This document shows positions 56,925 to 64,000 of a DNA stretch of 64,000 nucleotides, piece after piece. The notes beneath the pieces are model-generated. The model saw only the letters and a program-made list of their open reading frames with translations, did no database searches and was not told where the DNA came from. Within the stretch, counting starts at the first letter, position 1. Each line of letters starts with the position of its first letter. This stretch comes from Pigmentiphaga litoralis (GTDB taxonomy: Bacteria; Pseudomonadota; Gammaproteobacteria; Burkholderiales; Burkholderiaceae_B). A program made the translations under genes and the position numbers. The stretch is from assembly GCF_013408655.1 (NCBI RefSeq), contig NZ_JACCBP010000003.1:62001-126000 (forward strand), given 5' to 3'.

Positions 56925-57770
56925 TCAATGCCGCACACCCAACCGTGCGGCGGGACCTTGCTCCCGCCGGCTTTGCGACCACTCCATGACCGTCTTCAGC
57001 ACCAGGGTCAGCAGCGCCATGCACGCCAGCAACCCTGCCGCCGTAAACGCACCCACCGTCTTGTAGTCATCGTTCAGTTGTTCCACCAGCAGCGGCAGAT
57101 TCACCGTCTGCCCGCGGATCGCACCGGACACCACCGACACCGCGCCAAATTCCCCCACCGCGCGCGCGTTGGTGATCACGACGCCATACAGCAGCGCCCA
57201 TTTGATATTGGGCAGCGTCACGCGGCGGAAGATCTGCCAGCCGCCCGCACCCAAGGTCAGCGCGGCCTGTTCTTCGTCGCTGCCTTGCGCCTGCATCAGC
57301 GGGATCAGGATGCGGGCAACGAATGGCGAGGTCACAAAGATCGTGACCATCACGATGCCGGGCCACGCAAACATGAGCTGGATATCGTGCGCCGAGAACC
57401 ACGCGCCCAATGCGCTTTCACTGCCATAGATCACCAGATAGCACAGGCCGGCGACCACGGGCGACGTGGCATACGGAATGTCGATTAGCGTGACCAGCAG
57501 CTTGCGTCCCCGAAATTCATAGTGCGTCACGCACCAGGCCAGCAGGATGCCGAACACCAGATTGACCGGAACGGTAATGGCCGCGGTGAACAGGGTGAGC
57601 TGGATGGCGTGAACCATGTCGGGGTCCGCCAGGTTCGTCGCCACCGCCGCCCACCCGGCGCTGAACGCCTTGGCAAAGATGATGACGAGCGGAAGGATCA
57701 GCAGCACCACGACGCAGACCAGGCCTGCCGCCACCAATGACCATTGTTGCCAACCACGAGGTTTCTGCAT
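56925..57770 (-). CDS. cysW: Sulfate/thiosulfate ABC transporter permease CysW
   Basis: 281 aa, six membrane helices (for example SLVAAGLVCVVVLLILPLVI). EAA loop EEQAALTLGAGGWQIFRRVT contacts the ATPase. Forms the channel with CysT. It starts 2 nt after cysT. The downstream gene is the convergent PhoD gene; no cysA follows. Confidence 0.95.
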   Translation of the reverse strand: MQKPRGWQQWSLVAAGLVCVVVLLILPLVIIFAKAFSAGWAAVATNLADPDMVHAIQLTLFTAAITVPVNLVFGILLAWCVTHYEFRGRKLLVTLIDIPYATSPVVAGLCYLVIYGSESALGAWFSAHDIQLMFAWPGIVMVTIFVTSPFVARILIPLMQAQGSDEEQAALTLGAGGWQIFRRVTLPNIKWALLYGVVITNARAVGEFGAVSVVSGAIRGQTVNLPLLVEQLNDDYKTVGAFTAAGLLACMALLTLVLKTVMEWSQSRREQGPAARLGVRH

Positions 57771-57772
57771 GG

Positions 57773-58618
57773 CTAGCCCCTGCGTTGCCAGGAAAGGAAA
57801 CGGCCTTGCAGCAGCTGCAGCGTGAACAGCAGCACCAGCGAGGCCAAGAGCACCACCGACGCGATCGCAGCTGCCGACGGGTAATTGAATTCGGCCAGCC
57901 GCACGAAGATCATGAGTGACGTGACTTCGGTTTCGAACGGCATGTTGCCCGCGATCAGGATCACCGCGCCGAATTCACCCAGGCTGCGGATGAAGGCTTG
58001 CGACGCACCCGTCACCAGGGCCGGCACCAGCGACGGCAGAATCACGCGCCAGAAGGTCTGCGCGCGGGTCGCCCCCAGCGTATGCGCGGCCTCTTCGTAT
58101 TCGGGGCCGACGTCCTGCAGCACGGGCTGCACGGCGCGCACCACGAAGGGCAGGCTGGTAAAGATCATGGCGATCACGATGCCCGGAAAGGCATACGCGA
58201 TCTTGATGTCGAACATCGCAAAGTATTGGCCGATCCACCCATTGGCGGCGAACAGCGCGGCCATGGTCAGGCCGGCCACGGCGGTCGGCAACGCGAAGGG
58301 CAGGTCGACCAATGTATCGACCAGCTTGCGTCCCGGAAAGTCATAGCGGGTGATGATCCAGGCCAGCAGCAGCCCGACCCCGGTCACGACGATCGTCGAG
58401 TACATAGCGGCCAACGCGGTCACCTTGTAGCTGGCGACCACGCGGGGGTCGGATATCGCGCCCCAGAATTCCTGCCACGACATGCCGCTGGTATAGATGA
58501 ACAGCGCCGACAGCGGCAGCAAAATGACCAGGCTCAAAAACAACACGCTCAGACCGAAGCTGAGCGTGAATCCCGGCAGCGTGGGATGCCGGGTAAAAAA
58601 CAGGGTTGATCGGGGCAC
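57773..58618 (-). CDS. cysT: Sulfate/thiosulfate ABC transporter permease CysT
   Basis: 281 aa. Membrane helices such as LSFGLSVLFLSLVILLPLSA, EAA loop EEAAHTLGATRAQTFWRV and the GEFGAVILIAGN motif. It starts at GTG, 39 nt after the sulfate-binding gene. Confidence 0.95.
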   Translation of the reverse strand: MPRSTLFFTRHPTLPGFTLSFGLSVLFLSLVILLPLSALFIYTSGMSWQEFWGAISDPRVVASYKVTALAAMYSTIVVTGVGLLLAWIITRYDFPGRKLVDTLVDLPFALPTAVAGLTMAALFAANGWIGQYFAMFDIKIAYAFPGIVIAMIFTSLPFVVRAVQPVLQDVGPEYEEAAHTLGATRAQTFWRVILPSLVPALVTGASQAFIRSLGEFGAVILIAGNMPFETEVTSLMIFVRLAEFNYPSAAAIASVVLLASLVLLFTLQLLQGRFLSWQRRG

Positions 58619-58657
58619 CAGGTGTCCTATTACTCGTCGGGCGTCGAAGTCCCGAGG

Positions 58658-59665
58658 TTATCGTCCCTGAGCGAGCAACTGGTCGAGAATGCCGTTCGAA
58701 CCGAAGTGGGTCTTGGTGATGTTGTCCCACGAACCGAACAGCTCTTCTGCGCGAAGCAGCTTGACGGCGGGGAACTGGCTTGCCGTCGCCTTCACGACCT
58801 CAGGGTTGTGGACACGATAATAAAACGTCGTGAGCTGCGTTTGGGCTTCCTTGGTGTAAAGATAGTTCAGGTAGGCCGTTGCTTCCTTGCGGGTGCCCTT
58901 GGCGTCGACCACCTTGTCGACCACGGCCACCGGGAATTCGGCCAGGATGCTGACCGGCGGCACGACCACTTCGTAGCCCGCGCTCTTGAACTCGTTCTTG
59001 ATGTTGTTCACTTCCGATTCGAAGCTCAACAGCACGTCTCCTTGCGCGCGTTCGGCAAAGCTGACCGTGGCGCCGCGGCCACCGGTATCGAACACGGCCA
59101 CGTTCTTGAGCAGCTTGCCCACGAAGGCCTTGGTCTTGGCGTCGTCACCCTTGGTCTGCTGGTTGGCGTAGAGCCAGGCCGCCAGATAGGTGTAGCGCGC
59201 GTTGCCCGACGTTTTGGGATTCGGGAAGACCAGCTTCACGTCGTCGCGCACCAGGTCGTCCCACGACTTGATGTTCTTGGGATTGCCCTTGCGCACCAAA
59301 AACGCGATGGTGCTGTAGAAGGGCGAGCTGTTGTTGGCGAACTTCTTTTGCCAATCCTTGGCCAGCAGATTGCGGTCGGCCAAAAAGTCGACATCGGTCA
59401 CCTGGTTGAAGGTGACCACGTCGGCCTTCAGACCCTGGACGATGGCCTGCGCCTGACGCGACGAGCCGCCATGCGACTGATTGATGACCAGGGTCTCGCC
59501 CGACTCGGCCTTGTAGGCCGCGATGAACTTGGGATTGACGGCTTCGAACAATTCGCGCGCCACATCATAGGAACTGTTGAGCAGGGTTTTGTCCTGGGCA
59601 TGCGCCGCGCCGCCGGCAAAGGCGGCCACGGTAACGGCGCTCAACGCGATGAATTTCTTGAACAT
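58658..59665 (-). CDS. sbp: Sulfate-binding periplasmic protein
   Basis: 335 aa. Signal peptide [19 protein letters not shown] with AHAQ cleavage. Mature part: [44 protein letters not shown] and [16 protein letters not shown], all standard for Sbp/CysP. First gene of sbp-cysT-cysW. It shares all these motifs with a second sulfate-binding protein at the right edge. Confidence 0.95.
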   Translation of the reverse strand: MFKKFIALSAVTVAAFAGGAAHAQDKTLLNSSYDVARELFEAVNPKFIAAYKAESGETLVINQSHGGSSRQAQAIVQGLKADVVTFNQVTDVDFLADRNLLAKDWQKKFANNSSPFYSTIAFLVRKGNPKNIKSWDDLVRDDVKLVFPNPKTSGNARYTYLAAWLYANQQTKGDDAKTKAFVGKLLKNVAVFDTGGRGATVSFAERAQGDVLLSFESEVNNIKNEFKSAGYEVVVPPVSILAEFPVAVVDKVVDAKGTRKEATAYLNYLYTKEAQTQLTTFYYRVHNPEVVKATASQFPAVKLLRAEELFGSWDNITKTHFGSNGILDQLLAQGR

Positions 59666-59710
59666 GAACTCGGGTTCCTTGATGGACTGCGAAAAAAATG
59701 AAGAGAGAGA

Positions 59711-60319
59711 TCAGTGCGAGCCCAGCGGCGGCACATGGCCGGCCAGCGGGGGCGTGCGACAGACCGCCACGGGCACGCGCCAGCGCGCGCGCCGGCGCAA
59801 GGCTGCCAGCAATTTCAGGCCTTGGGGCCAGTCGCCATAGCCTGACGCCACGTTGATGTGCCCGGCGTCTTCCAGCACTTCAAGCCGGCTGCCCCACGCA
59901 TCGGCAAAGCGGCGCGCGCGGTCCAGCGAGCAATACGGGTCGTTGGTGCTGGCCACCACTACGCTTGGGTAGGGCAGGGTGTGCAGGGGCACCGGGCGGA
60001 AGCTGTGCAGCGTGTCGGGCGCATTGGGTCGTTCCACGTCGGCTGGGGCCACCAGCAGCGCACCCGCCACCTTGTCGCGGATGCCCAGCGGCAGATGCGC
60101 CACCGTCATGCAGCCCAGGCTGTGGGCAATCAGCAGCGGCGGGCGGTTCGACGCTTCGATCGCCGCCGACAGTTCCGCCACCCAGTCGGCCAGCCGCGGC
60201 GTTTCCCAGTCGGCCTGTACCACGCGGCTGGCGCGCGGCAAGCAGGCTTCCCAGGCGCTTTGCCAGTGCTCGGGGCCGGAATTGCGCCAGCCAGGGACGA
60301 TCAGGGGTTGTAGACGCAT
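59711..60319 (-). CDS. RBBP9/YdeN family serine hydrolase
   Basis: 202 aa. LIVPGWRNSGPEHWQSAW start signature, nucleophile Ser in LIAHSLGCMTVAHL, and His in EDAGHINVASGYGDWPQG. Small alpha/beta hydrolase of unknown substrate. Two further in-frame ATGs exist upstream; the one giving MRLQPLIVPG matches the family. It ends 45 nt upstream of sbp on the same strand and may be co-transcribed with it. Confidence 0.88.
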   Translation of the reverse strand: MRLQPLIVPGWRNSGPEHWQSAWEACLPRASRVVQADWETPRLADWVAELSAAIEASNRPPLLIAHSLGCMTVAHLPLGIRDKVAGALLVAPADVERPNAPDTLHSFRPVPLHTLPYPSVVVASTNDPYCSLDRARRFADAWGSRLEVLEDAGHINVASGYGDWPQGLKLLAALRRRARWRVPVAVCRTPPLAGHVPPLGSH

Positions 60320-60380
60320 GGGGTGCATCATCCCTGCAGTCTTCATTACTTGGAACGAAGATTTAATGTTTTGTTAATTA

Positions 60381-60395
60381 CTATAAGTTCTATAG
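60381..60395. promoter_or_regulatory. AT-rich inverted repeat before peroxiredoxin gene
   Basis: CTATA-AGTTC-TATAG inside a markedly AT-rich stretch between the divergent hydrolase and peroxiredoxin genes. It recalls the ATAG/CTAT halves of OxyR sites but lacks their spacing, so this is only suggestive. Confidence 0.35.
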
Positions 60396-60562
60396 GGCGA
60401 TGCCCCTTGCAGGCCGCCAAATCGCACCGGCCGGCCTTTGCCTGGCATATCGATATGTGCAAGTATTGGTTCGCCGGCGCGCGTCCAGCCTCCAGAATGG
60501 TCGGCTGCGACTGCCCCGCTGCAACGGCATTACCGATACAAAACCATTACGTGGAGAACACC

Positions 60563-61204
60563 ATGTCGACATTACGCCTAGGCGACACCGCCCCCGACTT
60601 CGAGCAGGACTCATCCAAGGGCCGCATCAAGTTCCATGAGTACCTTGGCGACAGCTGGGGTGTGCTGTTTTCGCACCCGGCCGACTTCACCCCCGTCTGC
60701 ACGACTGAACTGGGCTACACGTCCAAGCTGGCGCAGGAATTTGCCAAGCGCAATGTGAAGGTGCTGGCCCTGTCCGTGGACGAAGCCGCGTCGCACCAGA
60801 AGTGGATCGGCGACATCAACGAAACCCAGAACACCACCGTGGACTTCCCGATCCTGGCCGACGCCGATCGCAAGGTCGCCACGCTGTACGACATGATCCA
60901 TCCGAACGCCAGCGCCACCGCCACGGTACGCTCGGTCTTCGTGATCGACCCGGCCAAGAAGGTCCGCCTGACCATCACCTACCCGGCCAGCACCGGCCGC
61001 AACTTTGACGAAATCCTGCGGGTGATCGATTCGCTGCAGCTGACCGATCAGTACAGCGTGGCCACACCGGTCAACTGGAAAGATGGCGAAGACGTGATCA
61101 TCCTGCCCTCGATCCAGGACCCGGAAGTCATCAAGTCCAAGTTCCCCAAGGGCCATACGGTCGTCAAGCCTTACCTGCGCACGACGCCGCAACCCAACAA
61201 GTAA
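60563..61204 (+). CDS. 1-Cys peroxiredoxin (Prx6 type)
   Basis: 213 aa. Peroxidatic Cys46 in FSHPADFTPVCTTELG; the C-terminal domain with LRTTPQPNK is that of Prx6/AhpC-like 1-Cys enzymes and no resolving Cys is seen. It reduces hydrogen peroxide and organic hydroperoxides. GTGGAG site upstream. Followed after 97 nt by a DoxX gene. Confidence 0.93.
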   Translation: MSTLRLGDTAPDFEQDSSKGRIKFHEYLGDSWGVLFSHPADFTPVCTTELGYTSKLAQEFAKRNVKVLALSVDEAASHQKWIGDINETQNTTVDFPILADADRKVATLYDMIHPNASATATVRSVFVIDPAKKVRLTITYPASTGRNFDEILRVIDSLQLTDQYSVATPVNWKDGEDVIILPSIQDPEVIKSKFPKGHTVVKPYLRTTPQPNK

Positions 61205-61301
61205 GGCCCCAACCGGGTCCATGGCAGAGCAACTCTCGACGGCTGGGCATTGTCCTGATAGGGTCACGGTCTCGTCCAACTCGATCACTAGGGATCTGCT
61301 G

Positions 61302-61706
61302 ATGAACAACACCGACGACCTCGGCAAACTGATTTTGCGCCTGACGCTGGGCATCCTGATTCTGCTGCACGGAATCAACAAGGTATTCAACGGCGTCGGT
61401 GGCGCCGAGGGCATGCTGGCGTCACATGGCCTGCCGGCCTTCGTGGCGTACGGCGCGTATGTGGGCGAGGTGCTTGCGCCGATCCTGCTGATCCTGGGCA
61501 TCTACGCCCGTGTTGGGGGCGTGCTGGTCGTCATCAACATGTTGTTCGCACTTTTCCTGGCGCACATGGGCCAGTTCGGCACGATCACCAAGACCGGCGG
61601 CTGGGCCCTGGAACTGCAGGCCTTCTTCCTGTTCACGGGTCTGGCCATCGCCTTCCTGGGTGCAGGCCGCTACAGCATCGGTGGCAAGACGGGCAAGTTC
61701 AACTAA
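61302..61706 (+). CDS. DoxX family membrane protein
   Basis: 134 aa, four membrane helices (LILRLTLGILILLHGINKV; EVLAPILLILGIYARVGG; LVVINMLFALFLAHM; ELQAFFLFTGLAIAFLGAG). The HGINK segment is typical of DoxX/SURF4-like proteins, which are linked to redox stress. Co-directional with the peroxiredoxin, sharing the terminator that follows. Confidence 0.88.
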   Translation: MNNTDDLGKLILRLTLGILILLHGINKVFNGVGGAEGMLASHGLPAFVAYGAYVGEVLAPILLILGIYARVGGVLVVINMLFALFLAHMGQFGTITKTGGWALELQAFFLFTGLAIAFLGAGRYSIGGKTGKFN

Positions 61707-61772
61707 GGCCGCATCGAAGCGGCAGGGTTGAAGTCATGGATGGACGGCCTGGCCGTCTGCCCGGGTAAAACA

Positions 61773-61805
61773 AAAGCCGGCGTTCGCAAGAACGCCGGCT
61801 TTGTC
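61773..61805. terminator. Bidirectional terminator between doxX and CysB-type gene
   Basis: 13-bp perfect stem AAAGCCGGCGTTC/GAACGCCGGCTTT with GCAA tetraloop, with A/T-rich flanks on both sides, so it can serve the convergent genes in both directions. Confidence 0.88.
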
Positions 61806-61838
61806 ATTGGCGCCGCCTGATGGAGTCGATGGGCCCGC

Positions 61839-62834
61839 TCACGCCTGGGCAGACGCGGCGATCGATCGGAGCGGGCCGGCCGGGGTAAAGGTGGCGTCGT
61901 GGGATTCGAGCGGGTCGCCGCCGCCGGTCCCGAGCAGCGACTGCCGGCTCAGGTGGGGCGCGAACATCTCGATGAACGACAGCGCAAAGTTGCGCAGGTA
62001 GGCACCCTTGCGAATCGCAACCCGGGTCATGTTGGACGCGAACAAGTGTTCGGCCGACACCGCCACCAGCTTGCGGTCTTCTTCCGGATCGTAGGCCACC
62101 GATGCAATGATCCCGACGCCCAGGCCCGCGGCCACGTAGGTCTTGATCACGTCGGCGTCCATCGCGGTCAGCACGATGTCAGGCGTCAGGTCGGCGTGCG
62201 CAAAGGCCTCGTCAATACGCGACCGGCCGGTCAGGCCAGTGTCATAGGTAATGACGGGATGGTCGGTCAACTCATCCAGGGTCAGGCGCGCGACACTTGC
62301 CAGCGGATGGCCATGGGGCACGACCACGACGTGGCTCCAGCGGTAGCCTGCGAACGAGCGCAGCCGGGTGTCGTTGGCCAGGCTTTCGGTGGCGATGCCG
62401 ATGTCGGCCTCGCCCGCGGCGACCCATTCGGCAATGTGCGTGGGCGATCCTTGCTGCAGGTTGAGCCGCACGTGTGGAAAGCGCTGCCGGAATGCCTGCA
62501 CCACGACCGGCAAGGCATAACGTGCCTGGGTGTGGGTTGTCGCCAGCGTGAGCCGGCCCAGGTCGCGTGACGAGAATTCCTGTGCGGCGCGCTTCAGGTT
62601 TTCCTGTTCGATCAGCAGCCTTTCGATGATCTTGATCACTTCCTTGCCGGGTTCCGTCAGGCCGGTCAGGCGTTTGCCGGCACGGTCGAACAGGGTAATG
62701 CCCAGTTCATCTTCCAGTTCCCGTATCTGCCGGCTGACACCGGGCTGGGACGTGAACAAGGTATTGGCCACCTCGGTCAGATTGAAGTCACGGCGCAAGG
62801 CCTCCCGTACCGAACGCAGTTGCTGGAAATTCAC
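61839..62834 (-). CDS. cysB: CysB-family LysR regulator
   Basis: 331 aa. Starts VNFQQLRSVREALRRDFNL, the CysB/Cbl N-terminus, from a GTG preceded by AAGGAG at good spacing; the open frame further upstream has no family match. HTH is SQPGVSRQIRELEDELGITL. The effector domain has ATTHTQARYALPVVV and GSPTHIAEWVAAGEADIGI, typical of CysB for N-acetylserine/sulfate binding. It activates sulfate uptake genes, consistent with the sulfate-binding gene divergent from it. CysB versus Cbl cannot be settled here. Confidence 0.92.
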   Translation of the reverse strand: MNFQQLRSVREALRRDFNLTEVANTLFTSQPGVSRQIRELEDELGITLFDRAGKRLTGLTEPGKEVIKIIERLLIEQENLKRAAQEFSSRDLGRLTLATTHTQARYALPVVVQAFRQRFPHVRLNLQQGSPTHIAEWVAAGEADIGIATESLANDTRLRSFAGYRWSHVVVVPHGHPLASVARLTLDELTDHPVITYDTGLTGRSRIDEAFAHADLTPDIVLTAMDADVIKTYVAAGLGVGIIASVAYDPEEDRKLVAVSAEHLFASNMTRVAIRKGAYLRNFALSFIEMFAPHLSRQSLLGTGGGDPLESHDATFTPAGPLRSIAASAQA

Positions 62835-62969
62835 GCTGATGCTCCTTGGGCGGGACGCAATCTCCCGTAAACCGCACATGGTGCCGTTTACGTAAGCCAT
62901 ATCCAACGACCGTCTTTGCATGACCTCATCTGCTCAGCGCATAAAGACACGAATGTTCTAACGTACCCC

Positions 62970-62989
62970 TTCCATATGGCTTTATGGAA
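62970..62989. promoter_or_regulatory. Possible CysB-type site between cysB and second sbp
   Basis: TTCCAT-N8-ATGGAA in an AT-rich block of the divergent intergenic region, about 80 nt upstream of the second sulfate-binding gene. CysB sites often contain TTCC/GGAA halves. Inference from position and symmetry. Confidence 0.4.
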
Positions 62990-63072
62990 TAAACAATAAG
63001 CAAAGAGTTCGTTCCCTTGTTGCGCCGCGTCATGGATTATGGCGGCTCGACAATGAAGCAGGGGAAGCGGGC

Positions 63073-64000
63073 ATGACACGTTGGAAGACTCTGGGTGTGG
63101 CGGTGGCCTTGGCATCGATGATCGCCGCGGCGCCTGCCGTGCATGCGCAGACCAAGCAGACCTTGCTGAACGTGTCGTACGACCCGACTCGCGAGCTGTA
63201 CAAGGACATCGACAAGGCGTTTGCCGCCAAGTACCTGAAGGAAGCCAACGTTGCCGTGACCGTGCGCCAGTCGCATGGCGGCTCGGGCACCCAGGCGCGT
63301 TCGGTCATCGACGGCCTGGATGCCGACGTGGTCACGCTGGCGCTGGCCTATGACATTGACGCCATTGCCGAAAACGCCAAGGCCTTGCCTGCCGACTGGC
63401 AAAAACGCCTGCCGCAGAACAGCTCGCCTTACACGTCCACCATCGTCTTCCTGGTGCGCAAGGGCAATCCCAAAGGCATCAAGGATTGGGGCGACCTGAT
63501 CAAGCCGGGCGTGTCGGTCATTACGCCCAACCCCAAGACCTCGGGCGGCGCCCGCTGGAACTACCTGGCCGCCTGGGCCTATGCCTTGGCGCAGCCGGGC
63601 GGCAACGAAGCCAGTGCGCGTGCCTATATCGGTGAATTGTTCAAACACGTGCCCGTTCTGGATAGCGGCGCCCGCGGCGCCACGACCTCGTTCGTGGAAC
63701 GCGGTCTGGGCGACGTGCTGCTGGCGTGGGAAAACGAAGCGTTGCTGTCCCTGAAAGACCTCGGTCCGGACAAGTTCGAAATCGTGGCGCCCTCGCTCAG
63801 CATCCTGACCGAACCGCCGGTGGCCGTTGTCGACAGGAACGTCGACAAGAAGGGCACTCGCGCCACGGCCGAGGCGTATCTCAAGTTCCTCTACACGCCG
63901 GAAGCCCAGGAAATCATCGCCAAGAACTATTACCGCCCGCGGGATCCGGCAGTGGCCGCCAAGTACGCGTCCGCCTATCCCAAGGTCAAGCTCATCACCA
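63073..64000 (+). CDS. sbp: Sulfate-binding periplasmic protein, second copy, partial
   Basis: Cut by the right edge after 309 codons. Signal peptide [20 protein letters not shown] with VHAQ cleavage. [46 protein letters not shown] and [16 protein letters not shown] match Sbp. It is clearly diverged from the first copy but keeps every motif. Divergent from the CysB-type gene with 238 nt between. In many genomes such a gene heads a cysTWA operon, probably just beyond the window. Confidence 0.95.
   Translation, partial: MTRWKTLGVAVALASMIAAAPAVHAQTKQTLLNVSYDPTRELYKDIDKAFAAKYLKEANVAVTVRQSHGGSGTQARSVIDGLDADVVTLALAYDIDAIAENAKALPADWQKRLPQNSSPYTSTIVFLVRKGNPKGIKDWGDLIKPGVSVITPNPKTSGGARWNYLAAWAYALAQPGGNEASARAYIGELFKHVPVLDSGARGATTSFVERGLGDVLLAWENEALLSLKDLGPDKFEIVAPSLSILTEPPVAVVDRNVDKKGTRATAEAYLKFLYTPEAQEIIAKNYYRPRDPAVAAKYASAYPKVKLIT

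Overview
The window is GC-rich chromosomal DNA from a betaproteobacterium, most likely Burkholderiales and Alcaligenaceae-like (Bordetella/Achromobacter relatives). The pointers are the gene order gyrA-serC-pheA-tyrA-aroA-cmk-rpsA-ihfB-lapA-lapB-hldA-hldD-cysM, the tmRNA tag peptide ANDERFALAA, a periplasmic tricarboxylate-type (Bug) receptor, and heavy use of LysR regulators. The species cannot be named from sequence reading alone. The left and right edges cut a hybrid kinase gene and a sulfate-binding protein gene.

Layout. 0-4.4 kb (minus strand): a stressosome module, rsbR-rsbS-rsbT, then an RsbT-ATPase/PP2C phosphatase and a hybrid histidine kinase whose receiver has Glu at the usual phospho-Asp position. 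4.6-7.8 kb (minus): a tight four-gene set (acyl-CoA dehydrogenase, PIG-L deacetylase, NodS-like methyltransferase, family 2 glycosyltransferase), probably making an unknown N-modified glycan or glycolipid. 8.2-15.2 kb: csbD, a MHYT-GGDEF-EAL protein, folE2 behind a Zur-like palindrome, a DUF4105 membrane protein, a TraB/GumN protein and a LysR regulator. 15.5-17.9 kb: a mandelate-racemase-family enzyme and a Bug receptor separated by a 14-nt tandem repeat. 17.9-24.2 kb looks accessory: a decayed FMN-dependent alpha-hydroxy-acid dehydrogenase, two tandem FeeM/autoinducer-synthase-like genes, a 7TM-PAS-GGDEF-EAL protein and a VapC remnant lying against the 3' end of ssrA.

24.2-28.3 kb (minus): ssrA, gph, ubiG, ompA and an MtaD/TRZ-type deaminase. 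28.4-39.3 kb (plus): the conserved gyrA-serC-pheA-tyrA-aroA-cmk-rpsA-ihfB block for aromatic amino acids, serine and translation. It contains a Phe-rich small reading frame coupled to tyrA and a row of hairpins ahead of rpsA. 39.4-42.9 kb: a four-gene redox/hydrolase cluster with its own LysR regulator sits between ihfB and lapA. 43-48.3 kb: LPS assembly and heptose genes (lapA, lapB, hldA, hldD), a ComEA-like protein and cysM. 48.4-56.9 kb: mltB, a histone-deacetylase-family amidohydrolase, etfBA, an acyl-CoA dehydrogenase, an ArsC-family protein and a PhoD phosphatase. 56.9-64 kb: sulfur acquisition, with sbp-cysT-cysW lacking cysA, a CysB-type regulator and a second sulfate-binding protein, plus a serine hydrolase, a 1-Cys peroxiredoxin and a DoxX protein.

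Connections. cysM, the sulfate transporters and the CysB-type regulator form one sulfur theme. lapA/lapB with hldA/hldD controls and supplies LPS. etfBA and the two acyl-CoA dehydrogenases share electron-transfer chemistry. The stressosome and two c-di-GMP proteins give this stretch a high density of signalling genes.
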